Part shown: positions 18,151 through 29,086 of the stretch, piece by piece
How the letters are laid out: each line of letters starts with the position of its first letter
Position numbering within the stretch: the first letter of the stretch is position 1
Origin: Candidatus Abawacabacteria bacterium
GTDB lineage: Bacteria; Patescibacteriota; Gracilibacteria; RBG-16-42-10
Assembly (NCBI GenBank): GCA_016207805.1
Contig: JACQZO010000002.1
Location: 1 to 64,000, forward strand
DNA length: 64,000 nt
Reading direction: 5' to 3'
The notes under the pieces: model-generated
The model's input: only the letters and a program-made list of their open reading frames with translations
Databases searched by the model: none
What the model was told of the DNA's origin: nothing
Translations under genes and position numbers: made by a program

Positions 18151-18179
18151 TAGAAATAATGTCTAGTTTATTGTATAAT
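18151..18179 (+). promoter_or_regulatory. Promoter of the LPKTG surface-protein gene
   Basis: TAGAAA (4/6), a 17-base spacer and a perfect TATAAT. The -10 overlaps the first possible ATG (18178), so that ATG cannot lie in the transcript. This moves the start to 18202. Confidence 0.65.
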
Positions 18180-18201
18180 GATGGGAGTGAAACAAAAACA
18201 A

Positions 18202-21200
18202 ATGAAAAAATTTATTTTGGCAGTTATCTTTATAACTCTTTTGTCTGCCCTTTCGATAGATTTTCAACAACCTCTTTCTACCCAAGCTGCAGCACAGGTA
18301 TATTTAGTTGATTTAGCCGATGATGGATCAACTGGTACCAGTCCTGTTTGTGATGCAACGGATAATGATAACTGTAACTTTAGACAAGCTGTTCAAGATG
18401 CAATACTTAGCGATGAAGATGTTATCATTTCTTTTGCGTCAGATATTTCAGAGATTGAGTTGGGTGATGTTAGTGGGGACTCTTCAGTAGACAGCCTATC
18501 GAATTTTATCAATACTGACCATTCAATCACTATTGATGGTGGAAGTAATAAAGTCGCTATTAGTCCTGTAAGTGGAACCTATACGCACTTTTTACAAATT
18601 GGTTCGACAGGTACCAACTCTACTAACAATATTATTAAAAATCTTACCATTACTGGCTTTCCCAATGGTATTATTATCTATGGAGACAATAATCGTGTAG
18701 ATGATACCACTTTGCATGGCAATGCTTTGGGTGATACTTGTGATAATACTGGGCAAGTGGGTATTAGTGTCCGTGGTAGAGCTGGTGACACGGTGAATTC
18801 GGGAACAATCATTAGTAACAATGATATTGGCTGTTTTAGAAAGGGAATCACTGGTCGAGTGGTTAGTTCTTTATTGATTACGAATAATGATATAGAGGGA
18901 AACACTTCTTTGGATGACGAGATCTCGCCGTCGATAGATGATAATGAATGTTACACCGCTGGTATTCAGCTATTATCTGGTGAAGATGATGTTCGAATCA
19001 TCGGCAACGATATTAAAGACAATGGTTCCCTACTTGCTGATCAAACTGGAGATTGTGTTTCAGTGGCGCCTTTTTTGAGTGCGGGAATAGTTATTGGTGT
19101 TGAAGGTGAAGAAACGTCTATAAATAAGGTAATAGTGGAAAACAATCTTATCTCTGGAAATATTGGTACTGGTATTGCTTTGATCGCCAGCTCCCAAAAT
19201 CAAATTCTCGAAAATACAATTGAGTCTAATGGTGACAATGGAGATGATTTGTCAGATCCTACAGATGACATTGGTAATGGTATTGCCCTTTTATGTGCCA
19301 CAGAAACTATCGCGGGTGCTAGTGACAATCTCATTTATCAGAATACTATCAATAATAATGCCGATAATGGCATATTTATTGCTCAAGATTGTACTGAAGA
19401 TGATGAAGGTAATCACTTCAATATTCTTCTGGAAAATAGCATTTTTGAAAATGGTAGCACTGCAACTGGAGCATTATTGGAGAATGATGGTATTGGAATA
19501 GACTTACAAAGTAATGACGATCTTCAGGCTGGATCTTATAGCAATCAAAACACTAACATTTCTACCAATGATACAGATGATAGTGATGAGGGGGGGAATG
19601 CTGTTGTCAATGCTCCGGTGATCACTAGTGCTACATTTGATGAGCCTACTGGTATATGGACCATCTCAGGCACGGCAGATAATGCCGGATCTGGTGCAAT
19701 AATAGAACTCTATGGCATAGCATGTGTTGATGTATTGGTAGAGTCAACTTGTGATATTGATGATACCGATGCTACAGGTTATGGTTTCGGTTCAGGAGAA
19801 AACTATCTGGGTCGCACTATTGTGGCTGATGAAGAGGGGCCTTTTAGTTGGACAATGGATATTCCATTATCTGCAGGTTTCCCAGGCGGTTTACTCACTG
19901 CCACTACTACTTCATTAGATGATGATATTGATTGTGCTGGAATATTTCCTTTGGTAATTGCTGATTTGATTGCCGAAACAGGTGCTGGCGTATCGCCATG
20001 TCATACTTCCGAATTCAGTGCCAATTTCTTAGCGCAAAACTTAAACACTGTTGCTATATTCAATAAGTTTGCGGCCCTAGCCTCTGTGGCCCAAGGAGGA
20101 ACGCAAACCTTTTTGTTCTCTTTCAATAATGCTGGTACTGAAGCAATATCTTTACTGACTTTGACTGATGTTTTGCCTGATGGCCTTACTTATGTACCTG
20201 ATAGCTGTCGTTGGCAACTAAACTTTACTCCCTCAACTGAAGGTGACAGCAACTGTTCTTTTGTCTCAGATGATATCGATTTGGAAGATTTCACGACCTT
20301 GCTGCCTATAGAATCGATCTACGTTGTTTTCGACGCTGCTGTTGATTCTGATGCAACTATTGGTGCTCGTACCAATACAGGATCGGTGCTCTTTGGTGAA
20401 GATGCTATTGAGGCTGAGTCTACTGCAGATTTTACTATCACAGCTACTGCTGCTGAGGAATGTTCCACACCAGATGTAACTCCCAATGCCACCTTCACCA
20501 TAGATGAAGACGAGCATGATGAGACTTTGACTACCACTCCACATACTGCTGAGTTCGCTAATACAACTCCTACTACAGGCAATGATCCGATCACCTATCG
20601 CTGGTTACTCGATGGTGAGGAAATCGCTAATGGTACTGATGTGGCTGATGCGACTCAATCAATTGCATTGACTGCTGGTACTCATACAGTAACGCATATC
20701 GTTAGTGATTGTGATGGGGATATTGTAATTGATAGCGTCTATATTACCGTTACGGCTAGCACCACTACCACTACTGCAGTGACATTAAGTAAAACTATAT
20801 CTCCCGCGAGTAACTTGCGCAATGGAGATCTTGTCACCGTCGACTTAGGGGTTTCTAACCTTGTTACTAGCAATACTATTACTGCACTTACACTACATGA
20901 TACATTCACGGGACTAAGTCCTGTTGTGCCAGTGTGTACCTTTGCTATTGATGCTTTACCGATTGCTACCTCAAGTAGTTGTTCAGTGACAGCTGGCGGT
21001 AATATTTTGTTAACACTGCCCTCGGGAGGATTACAGGCTGGGCATAAGCTTCATATTCGCTATCTTACTACGGTAGTAGGTAGCCCTGGAAACTATACTA
21101 ATTCATTAAGTCTGGTGAGCTCTACTCCTACCGTAGCTTCTGCTCCAGCTCAGGTATCTGCTCAGCATGCTGTTATTGCTACTACGCAAGCTTGCTCTGG

Positions 21201-22572
21201 GAACACTACCGTGGATGCTGAACTTACCTTAAACACTCAATTAACCACCGAGCTTTCTTATGAAGCTAGTGCTAGTGGCATCTTCACCTTTGCTAATAGT
21301 AGTACTACTGGTGACGGTACAATTGTGTACCGTTGGTTCCTCAATAACCAATTGCAACCAGAAAGTGGCAACTCACTAGTTCGTACTCTTGCCACTCAAA
21401 CCACAGTGACATTACTCAAGCAGGATTGTAATGGTAGTGTGGATAGTGATACTGTCACACTCACCTTCCCAGGTTCTACCCCAACTGCTACCGAAGGTGG
21501 ACCATTCAGCGTAGTAAAAACTACTACCGATGGTAAGGATATGTATTCACTAGCCGCGGAGCAAATAAGCTATCAAGTACAAATTACTAATCTTGATTCT
21601 GCTGCCCATGTTTATAACTTTAGAGATACAATTCCTGCCGGTTTTCTAGCTACTGCTCAAATCACAGACTTAGCTGGAGGTACCAATGCCACCACCGGTA
21701 GAGAAATTACTATTAATAATATTACTTTAGCCTCAGGCGAAGTGAAAACAGTTCGTTATCTATTATCCCTAGAAGACAAATCGGATTTTCCCTTAGATAG
21801 CTTTAGCTTGGATGCTGACGCTGAAGAAGATGATAATGACTTTTATATTACTGCGGTTGAAGAATCCGACATTTCTACTGAAGGTAATGATCACGATGAT
21901 GAGGAAGATATTACTGAAGCTCCAGATGGCAAGTTCGTTTCCCTGGGTGATGATGGCAGCATTGTCGTAGATACTGGTGAGGACAAAGTAATCGTCAATG
22001 GCTCTGGAGTAGATTTCGCCCTATTCCAAATTAATAATCATATTGATGATGCTGATAGTGAAAGTGAAGCTTATAAAGTCTCTGTGTCACAAGACGGCGA
22101 TACTTTCGTTCGTATTAGTGGTGATGGTGCTTATGATTTAGGCAAAACACAATTAGCTTGGGCTCGCTATGTAAAAATTGAAGATAAAAGTAGCGAGGTA
22201 CAGCCTAAGGCTCCAGGTGTCGATTTGGACGCTGTATGTATTTTGAATATTGGTGTGCCAGTGGAAAATAATGCTCGAGTCACTTCAGGTTCTGTGAATC
22301 ATAATTCCCAAAGTTTAGTTTACCTTGATGTTACTTCAGCCTTTGATAATCGATTGAAAAAGAGTGATTGTGAAGAGGAAGAAACAATAACAAAAGTAGC
22401 CCGCACTCTTGAATTGGTGCCACCTTCATTGCCAGCTCCATCAGCACCTATTGTTCCCACTCCTGTACCACAAACTGAATTGCCAAAGACAGGATCGGAA
22501 AGTTTATTAATTGGTGCCATATTGAGTATATCTGCTCTATTAGCACGACGATTGCAAAAACAGAAAAAATAG
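18202..22572 (+). CDS. Giant beta-helix/DUF11-type surface protein with LPKTG sortase signal
   Basis: 1456 residues from the ATG at 18202, which gives a clean signal peptide (MKKFILAVIFITLLSALSI). A CSLREA-like start (SPVCDATDNDNCNFRQAVQD) leads into a right-handed beta-helix made of Asn-rich rungs (NNIIKNLTITGF, NQILENTIESNGDNG, NTINNNADNGIFI) up to about residue 480. DUF11-type and Ig/PKD-like modules alternate after it: LLTLTDVLPDGLTYVPDSC, the paired TYRWLLDGEEI and VYRWFLNNQL, and AHVYNFRDTIPAGFLA. An acidic region with VDFALFQINNHIDD follows. The C-terminus is a textbook sorting signal: LPKTG, a hydrophobic segment, then RRLQKQKK. It is probably covalently attached to the envelope by a sortase encoded elsewhere. 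The beta-helix may bind or cleave polysaccharide. Confidence 0.85.
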   Translation: MKKFILAVIFITLLSALSIDFQQPLSTQAAAQVYLVDLADDGSTGTSPVCDATDNDNCNFRQAVQDAILSDEDVIISFASDISEIELGDVSGDSSVDSLSNFINTDHSITIDGGSNKVAISPVSGTYTHFLQIGSTGTNSTNNIIKNLTITGFPNGIIIYGDNNRVDDTTLHGNALGDTCDNTGQVGISVRGRAGDTVNSGTIISNNDIGCFRKGITGRVVSSLLITNNDIEGNTSLDDEISPSIDDNECYTAGIQLLSGEDDVRIIGNDIKDNGSLLADQTGDCVSVAPFLSAGIVIGVEGEETSINKVIVENNLISGNIGTGIALIASSQNQILENTIESNGDNGDDLSDPTDDIGNGIALLCATETIAGASDNLIYQNTINNNADNGIFIAQDCTEDDEGNHFNILLENSIFENGSTATGALLENDGIGIDLQSNDDLQAGSYSNQNTNISTNDTDDSDEGGNAVVNAPVITSATFDEPTGIWTISGTADNAGSGAIIELYGIACVDVLVESTCDIDDTDATGYGFGSGENYLGRTIVADEEGPFSWTMDIPLSAGFPGGLLTATTTSLDDDIDCAGIFPLVIADLIAETGAGVSPCHTSEFSANFLAQNLNTVAIFNKFAALASVAQGGTQTFLFSFNNAGTEAISLLTLTDVLPDGLTYVPDSCRWQLNFTPSTEGDSNCSFVSDDIDLEDFTTLLPIESIYVVFDAAVDSDATIGARTNTGSVLFGEDAIEAESTADFTITATAAEECSTPDVTPNATFTIDEDEHDETLTTTPHTAEFANTTPTTGNDPITYRWLLDGEEIANGTDVADATQSIALTAGTHTVTHIVSDCDGDIVIDSVYITVTASTTTTTAVTLSKTISPASNLRNGDLVTVDLGVSNLVTSNTITALTLHDTFTGLSPVVPVCTFAIDALPIATSSSCSVTAGGNILLTLPSGGLQAGHKLHIRYLTTVVGSPGNYTNSLSLVSSTPTVASAPAQVSAQHAVIATTQACSGNTTVDAELTLNTQLTTELSYEASASGIFTFANSSTTGDGTIVYRWFLNNQLQPESGNSLVRTLATQTTVTLLKQDCNGSVDSDTVTLTFPGSTPTATEGGPFSVVKTTTDGKDMYSLAAEQISYQVQITNLDSAAHVYNFRDTIPAGFLATAQITDLAGGTNATTGREITINNITLASGEVKTVRYLLSLEDKSDFPLDSFSLDADAEEDDNDFYITAVEESDISTEGNDHDDEEDITEAPDGKFVSLGDDGSIVVDTGEDKVIVNGSGVDFALFQINNHIDDADSESEAYKVSVSQDGDTFVRISGDGAYDLGKTQLAWARYVKIEDKSSEVQPKAPGVDLDAVCILNIGVPVENNARVTSGSVNHNSQSLVYLDVTSAFDNRLKKSDCEEEETITKVARTLELVPPSLPAPSAPIVPTPVPQTELPKTGSESLLIGAILSISALLARRLQKQKK

Positions 22573-22617
22573 TTATTGTATAGTTCCTCAATTAGGGGCC
22601 TTTTATCTAGAGGATTC

Positions 22618-22646
22618 TTGACGCTAGCTTCTTAGCACTCTATAAT
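22618..22646 (+). promoter_or_regulatory. groESL promoter
   Basis: TTGACG (5/6), a 17-base spacer and a perfect TATAAT. The -10 lies inside the CIRCE spacer, so bound HrcA would block RNA polymerase. Confidence 0.9.
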
Positions 22647-22658
22647 TCCGAGTGCTAA
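22632..22658. promoter_or_regulatory. CIRCE operator (HrcA binding site)
   Basis: TTAGCACTC-N9-GAGTGCTAA is a perfect match to the CIRCE consensus. It overlaps the -10 box of groESL. HrcA itself is not encoded in the window but must be expected in this genome. Confidence 0.97.
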
Positions 22659-22701
22659 GGGGTTTTAACCTCGAAAGTAGCCTTAACTTTAATATTTTTC
22701 T

Positions 22702-24685
<1,984 letters not shown>

Positions 24686-24717
24686 AAAGCAATACTGATT
24701 ATTCAGTGTTTTCAAAA

Positions 24718-24752
24718 GAAAAAGGTCTAGGTAATGATACTGGGCCTTTTTT
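24718..24752 (+). terminator. Terminator of groESL
   Basis: AAAAAAGGTCTAGGTA pairs, with G-U pairs, with ATACTGGGCCTTTTTT and runs into TTTTTTCTTTT, about 30 bases after the groEL stop. Confidence 0.75.
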
Positions 24753-24780
24753 CTTTTGTGATGAATTATTTGTTCCTTAT

Positions 24781-25410
24781 TTACAGTGCTCCGCTATCTT
24801 TGATTCCCTTTAAAATACTTATGATAGCCAATAAAATTGCAATACTTCCCACGATATAGCCTATATTAAGAACAGTAAGGCTCTGTTGATAAACACCGAC
24901 CAATAGAAGTATGACAAAAATTACTTCTAGGGCCATCTTGAGCTTACCAAATGCATTAGCGCCGCGAATTTTGCCCTTCCATAGAGTGTAGAAAATAACG
25001 TTGAGCACAATCATAATCCCTTCCAAAAAAATAATCATGTATAAAGTCCAATGGTGTAAGGTGCTGGCTAAAAAAAACAGAACACTGCCAATCAAAAGTT
25101 TGTCGGCTAAGGGATCCAATAAGGTTCCTAATTCGGTAATTTGATTGGTATTTCTAGCCAGAGCACCATCCCAAAGATCAGTAAGTGCAGTGACGATAAA
25201 CAAAAGTAATATACTAGTATTCCAAAAAGTATTAGGATCAGGAACATTGAGAAATAGTACCCACAATATAGTAGTGCCAATGAAGCGCAAGGCGGTAAGC
25301 ACATTGGGTGTAATACCTAGCGCAACCCAGAGTTTATCAAAAGTCTTTGCCATAAATGCATCATCATACTTTTGAAAGTTATAAACAGCGTCTGATATAC
25401 GGGCAAGCAT
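24781..25410 (-). CDS. CDP-alcohol phosphatidyltransferase (PgsA-like)
   Basis: 209 residues, multi-pass membrane protein. The family signature D-x2-D-G-x2-A-R-x8-G-x3-D-x3-D is complete: DLWDGALAR, then ELGTLLDPLADK. These Asp residues bind the metal and the CDP-lipid. Members transfer a phosphatidyl group from CDP-diacylglycerol to glycerol-3-phosphate, inositol phosphate or similar alcohols. The length fits PgsA (phosphatidylglycerophosphate synthase), but the acceptor cannot be read from the sequence. It is convergent with groEL and divergent from the response-regulator gene. Confidence 0.85.
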   Translation of the reverse strand: MLARISDAVYNFQKYDDAFMAKTFDKLWVALGITPNVLTALRFIGTTILWVLFLNVPDPNTFWNTSILLLFIVTALTDLWDGALARNTNQITELGTLLDPLADKLLIGSVLFFLASTLHHWTLYMIIFLEGIMIVLNVIFYTLWKGKIRGANAFGKLKMALEVIFVILLLVGVYQQSLTVLNIGYIVGSIAILLAIISILKGIKDSGAL

Positions 25411-25506
25411 TAAAATTTAGTTTACTTTTTAGACTTTTTTAAGCTTCTACTTTGCATCTCTGACTATAAATTCGTATGTTCATAGCAGCTTTGTTTTTAC
25501 GTTACC

Positions 25507-26178
25507 ATGAAAATTCTCTTCATTGAAGATGATAAAGAATTAGCTCTTTTGACCAAAAATCACTTAGGTGCTTTTCAAATGCATGTAGATATTGCTTATA
25601 CAGGAGAAGAAGGGGTGCGACTAGTGAAAACTGGTTATTATGATGTTGTGTTAGTAGATTTGCTCCTGAATATTGCACTTAATGGCTTAGAAGTCATCCG
25701 CCATATTAGAAAGGTTGATAAATCTATTCCGTTAATTACAGTGACGGCATTACAAGATATCGAAACCAAGGTGAGCACATTTGCGGCAGGTGCTGATGAT
25801 TATATCATTAAGCCATTTCATTTCCAGGAATTAGCGGCGAGAGTACACCGATTGTATCGCAGAATTAATCGTCCGTATCTTACTCAAGTTTCGTACCGAG
25901 GCTTAACCTATGATGTAGAGAGGCGTTGCATTCACTTTGATAAACAAAAAGTTTTTCTCAAAAATAAAGAAGCAACATTATTTGAATACTTTCTTCATCA
26001 TCCAGAGCGAACATTAAGCAGAAATGAATTAATTAATTCAGTTTGGCATACTAGTGTGAATGAAAGTAGCAATGTTGTTGATGTTTCGGTACGAAAATTA
26101 CGGCAAAAAGTGGATGAGAATCTTGGCCTCAAGCTTATTCATACCGTGCATGGTATGGGTTATCGCTTTGCTTTGTAG
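25507..26178 (+). CDS. OmpR/PhoB-family response regulator
   Basis: 223 residues. The receiver domain has the acidic pair in FIEDDKEL, phospho-acceptor Asp51 in VVLVDLLL, and the conserved Lys in DDYIIKPFHFQELAARV. The DNA-binding winged helix follows: FEYFLHHPERTLSRNELIN, VVDVSVRKLRQKVD and IHTVHGMGYRFAL. No kinase gene is adjacent; the only histidine kinase in the window is the sensorless one at 10.4 kb. The last 19 bases overlap the end of the convergent rny gene. Confidence 0.92.
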   Translation: MKILFIEDDKELALLTKNHLGAFQMHVDIAYTGEEGVRLVKTGYYDVVLVDLLLNIALNGLEVIRHIRKVDKSIPLITVTALQDIETKVSTFAAGADDYIIKPFHFQELAARVHRLYRRINRPYLTQVSYRGLTYDVERRCIHFDKQKVFLKNKEATLFEYFLHHPERTLSRNELINSVWHTSVNESSNVVDVSVRKLRQKVDENLGLKLIHTVHGMGYRFAL

Positions 26179-27713
26179 CTAGTACTTTTTCTTTTTATCC
26201 CAGCATAAGCGAATACATCCAATTCGCGAATAACTTGAATTTTTACTTCGCCAGAACGAACTGCATCACTTACTTGCACTGCAGCTACAATGTTTTGTGC
26301 TATTTCTTGAGCCTTTTGATCATCAGTTTTTTGGGCATCCACAAAGGCACGAATCTCTCTACCGGCTTGCATGACAAATGCTTTTTCTACACCATCCTGA
26401 TTTAAAGCTGCTTCTTCCAATGTTTTCATACGTGCCAAGTATTCTTCCAAAGGCTCATGGTGACGTGCTCCTGGTCGCGCAGCAGATATGGCGTCAGCTA
26501 ATTGCACTACTCTAGCCTCAACACTTCGATACGGTTCTATTTCGTGATGGGCAAAAATAGAATGCACAATATCGGGATGTAAATGGTATTCAAGGGCTAT
26601 GTCTCTACCAATAGCATCATGAGCACCAGCAATATCAGCATCGATACCTTTACCGATATCATGTAGCAAACCACCAACAATACAAATATATGGATCACAA
26701 CCAAGTTCTTCAGCAAACATTCTTCCTAATACGGCCACTTCAATAGAATGACGATAAATATTCTGACCAAAACTAGTACGATAATCTAATCTTCCTACCA
26801 ATTTCATCAATTCTGGAGGGAAATCTTTGATACCTAGATAATCACATGCTTTTTTACCGATACGCAACATTCTTTGTTCAGTAAACTTTTGAGTTTCTAG
26901 TAAGGCTTGTTCTAAATGTAACTTGGTGTTTTTTTTCATTCTTTCTAATGCGCCTTTGATAATATATCTACGCCATAAGTCATAGCCAAATACGCGTACC
27001 CGATAATCAGCGCTATACTCTAATTTCAGTTCACTACCAAGAGATTTCTGTAAATGAATAATTTTGCTCATCTGTTCATCGCCAATAATGCGTTCAAATT
27101 CTTTGGCGGTAAATTCAATTTCAATAAGAGTTGGATCGCGAGTACTTTCGCCATTATATCGTTGGTGGATAACGTTCATGATTGCTTTCGCTTTGTCTTC
27201 GATGTGGTCCTCCATTACTAGTAAAGACTTTTCTAATCTTTGCTGTTGGACACTTTCTTCTGTCGTGCAATAGTGCTTTAAGTGTTTTTGCCATAGTTCA
27301 CTACCGGAAAACTTAGCCGTCTTTTCTAAAGCTTCAATCTGCATTAGTTCTGTTTTCTGATAATTATCAATGTGTATTTCTCTTTGTTCTTGCTCAAGAG
27401 TAAAGAGCTTTCTTAGCTCTGCAAGGTTTTTTTCTTGAAGAAGTAACGATTCTTCATTATTCAATAACTTTTGTTCTTGATCTTCTAGAAGCTCTAGAGC
27501 ACTTTTTTCTCTACTTTCAAATAAAGCCTGTTTGGCTCCCTGCTCACTCTGGGCCTTCTGATCGAGTAACTTCGCTCTAAGTTGGGCTTGCTCAATAATA
27601 GTCTTAGCACTGTGAGCGGTACTAGATAATGAACTTCTCTGAGTGCAATAGTTGATAAATAAGGCCACACCTACACCGATGCCTGTGCCAACAATTAGTC
27701 CCCATAAATCCAT
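26160..27713 (-). CDS. rny: Ribonuclease Y with a degenerate KH domain
   Basis: 517 residues, normal for RNase Y. The order is: an N-terminal membrane anchor (LWGLIVGTGIGVGVALFI), a long charged coiled coil (about 40-200), a KH-like region (about 205-265) and an HD domain. The HD domain carries HSIEVAVLGRMFAEELG, GGLLHDIGKGIDAD, IFAHHEIEP and LADAISAARPGAR. RNase Y starts mRNA decay at the membrane. The usual KH loop IIGREGRNI is replaced by IIGDEQMSKI, so the GxxG RNA-contact loop is lost. The HD metal site looks intact, so the enzyme is probably active. Start ATG follows GATCGAAGTT. Confidence 0.9.
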   Translation of the reverse strand: MDLWGLIVGTGIGVGVALFINYCTQRSSLSSTAHSAKTIIEQAQLRAKLLDQKAQSEQGAKQALFESREKSALELLEDQEQKLLNNEESLLLQEKNLAELRKLFTLEQEQREIHIDNYQKTELMQIEALEKTAKFSGSELWQKHLKHYCTTEESVQQQRLEKSLLVMEDHIEDKAKAIMNVIHQRYNGESTRDPTLIEIEFTAKEFERIIGDEQMSKIIHLQKSLGSELKLEYSADYRVRVFGYDLWRRYIIKGALERMKKNTKLHLEQALLETQKFTEQRMLRIGKKACDYLGIKDFPPELMKLVGRLDYRTSFGQNIYRHSIEVAVLGRMFAEELGCDPYICIVGGLLHDIGKGIDADIAGAHDAIGRDIALEYHLHPDIVHSIFAHHEIEPYRSVEARVVQLADAISAARPGARHHEPLEEYLARMKTLEEAALNQDGVEKAFVMQAGREIRAFVDAQKTDDQKAQEIAQNIVAAVQVSDAVRSGEVKIQVIRELDVFAYAGIKRKSTSYKAKR

Positions 27714-27813
27714 AACTTCGATCTTACAACATTTTTACTATATAGAAGATCATTCTATTGGCAAGAGAGCTAGAAAAATTATAGATTGGACCTGACCAGG
27801 AAAATACTCAAAC

Positions 27814-28260
27814 ATGAAGCTCCTAAAACTTTCACTAGTAATTTTGCTCGCAGCGCTGCCAATTTTAATTTATCGATATTCAAATGGTCAGTATCTCGAA
27901 ATTATTTCATCAGCAGGAAAAAACGTTTTTCAGGTAGAATTAGCTACTACACCAAAAGAATTACAATTTGGCCTAATGTACAGAAAGGAGTTGGCTGATG
28001 ATCAAGGGATGCTGTTTATATTTGAGCGTCCGGCCATACAATCTTTCTGGATGAAAAATACCTATATCCCTTTGGATATAATTTTTATTAGTGATGATTG
28101 GCGAATAATAAATATTGCGGAAAACTCTGGGCCTTGTTTGCTAGATCCGTGTACTATGTACTATTCATCAGGTCCTGCTAAATATGTATTAGAAATTAAG
28201 GCAGGTTTGTCGAAAGAGAAACAGATTCAAGTTGGGAATCAAGTATATTGGCCCCACTAG
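27814..28260 (+). CDS. DUF192-family exported or membrane-anchored protein
   Basis: 148 residues. An N-terminal hydrophobic segment (LLKLSLVILLAALPILIY) precedes a DUF192 domain with its hallmarks: ELATTPKELQFGLMYRKELADDQGMLFIF, FWMKNTYIPLDIIFI and YVLEIKAGLSKEKQIQVG. The family is common in bacteria and archaea and has no agreed biochemical role. The protein probably sits at the outer face of the membrane. Its final 65 bases overlap the convergent gene on the other strand, an unusually long overlap. Confidence 0.85.
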   Translation: MKLLKLSLVILLAALPILIYRYSNGQYLEIISSAGKNVFQVELATTPKELQFGLMYRKELADDQGMLFIFERPAIQSFWMKNTYIPLDIIFISDDWRIINIAENSGPCLLDPCTMYYSSGPAKYVLEIKAGLSKEKQIQVGNQVYWPH

Positions 28261-29086
28261 CTGTGGTTGAGCTTTTTCTTCCCTCTGATATAGAAGGTGT
28301 CTCTTCTGACACGGGGGACTCATTAGTTAATTTCTTCGTTTCATTAATCACTTCTTCAACTAACTTTAATTCAGGAGTTTCTGCTATTAGGGTTTCAGAA
28401 GTTGTTGGCATATCATTCAATCGTATCTCTTCATTAGTGTTCTGAGGATTGGCACCAATGTCGGGTGTGCCCAAACTAATGTCTTTTTTGGCAATTTCCT
28501 CTATTGATATTTCTCGTGCTTCGGCAGCAATTTTAATACTAGCTGCTTTTACCTCTTTTAGAGTAATAACCTGCTCTTGAGACGTGGCAATGATTTTTTG
28601 TTCCATCTCTTTGCGGACTTTACTATCCTCAATGCTTTTGGTGGCAATCAATGCCTGGGTATTATTACTGGTAATCGCTGCCAAGGTGTGGGGATCAACT
28701 TTTTGATTCTGTTGTACTTGTGTTTTGGCCTCTCGACTACGCTTAGTTGCTAACTCTAGATACATTTGAGCTTTATCTAATGGGCTTTGGGTGATCGCCA
28801 ATGCCCAATTTTCTAAAGTGTGTTTTACAGGATAAAGTGTATTAAAGGTAGTTACTTCGTCACTGCGATAGGCATAAATAGTAGTTAGTCCTATCGAGCT
28901 TGCAATAATAACAGCTAGGGAGCCAAAGGCTACAGCTCGACTTAAACTGAGAAAGACACTACCCTGTTCTTTTCTGAGCTGCAGGTAGTGTCTCCATAAA
29001 CGCCAACGTAAGCGTGCCTTAGCTAGAAATGGAGGGCGAAGTTTTGATAACTCCTTCAAATTGTTTTCGAGTGGTTGTTTGAGCAT
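28196..29086 (-). CDS. DUF5667-like membrane protein, possible ECF anti-sigma partner
   Basis: 296 residues. A basic cytoplasmic N-terminus (about 1-45) is followed by one membrane segment (AVAFGSLAVIIASSIGLTTI). The outer part resembles DUF5667 (TLYPVKHTLENWALAITQSP, then KAQMYLELATKRSREAKTQV), with a helical, Glu/Thr/Ser-rich tail. The reading frame starts 68 bases inside the upstream ECF sigma gene, so the two are translationally linked. A single-pass protein coupled to an ECF sigma gene usually regulates that sigma factor. No zinc-binding anti-sigma motif is visible in the short N-terminal part, so the anti-sigma role is inference. Confidence 0.65.
   Translation of the reverse strand: MLKQPLENNLKELSKLRPPFLAKARLRWRLWRHYLQLRKEQGSVFLSLSRAVAFGSLAVIIASSIGLTTIYAYRSDEVTTFNTLYPVKHTLENWALAITQSPLDKAQMYLELATKRSREAKTQVQQNQKVDPHTLAAITSNNTQALIATKSIEDSKVRKEMEQKIIATSQEQVITLKEVKAASIKIAAEAREISIEEIAKKDISLGTPDIGANPQNTNEEIRLNDMPTTSETLIAETPELKLVEEVINETKKLTNESPVSEETPSISEGRKSSTTASGANILDSQLESVSLSTNLP

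Noticed and set aside
18178-18201. ATG at 18178 as start of the LPKTG protein
   Set aside because: It overlaps a perfect -10 box, so it would not be transcribed; the ATG at 18202 gives a canonical signal peptide.
22573-22617. Possible terminator after the LPKTG gene (CCTC-AATTA-GGGG then CCTTTT)
   Set aside because: The stem is only four pairs including a G-U, too weak to call.
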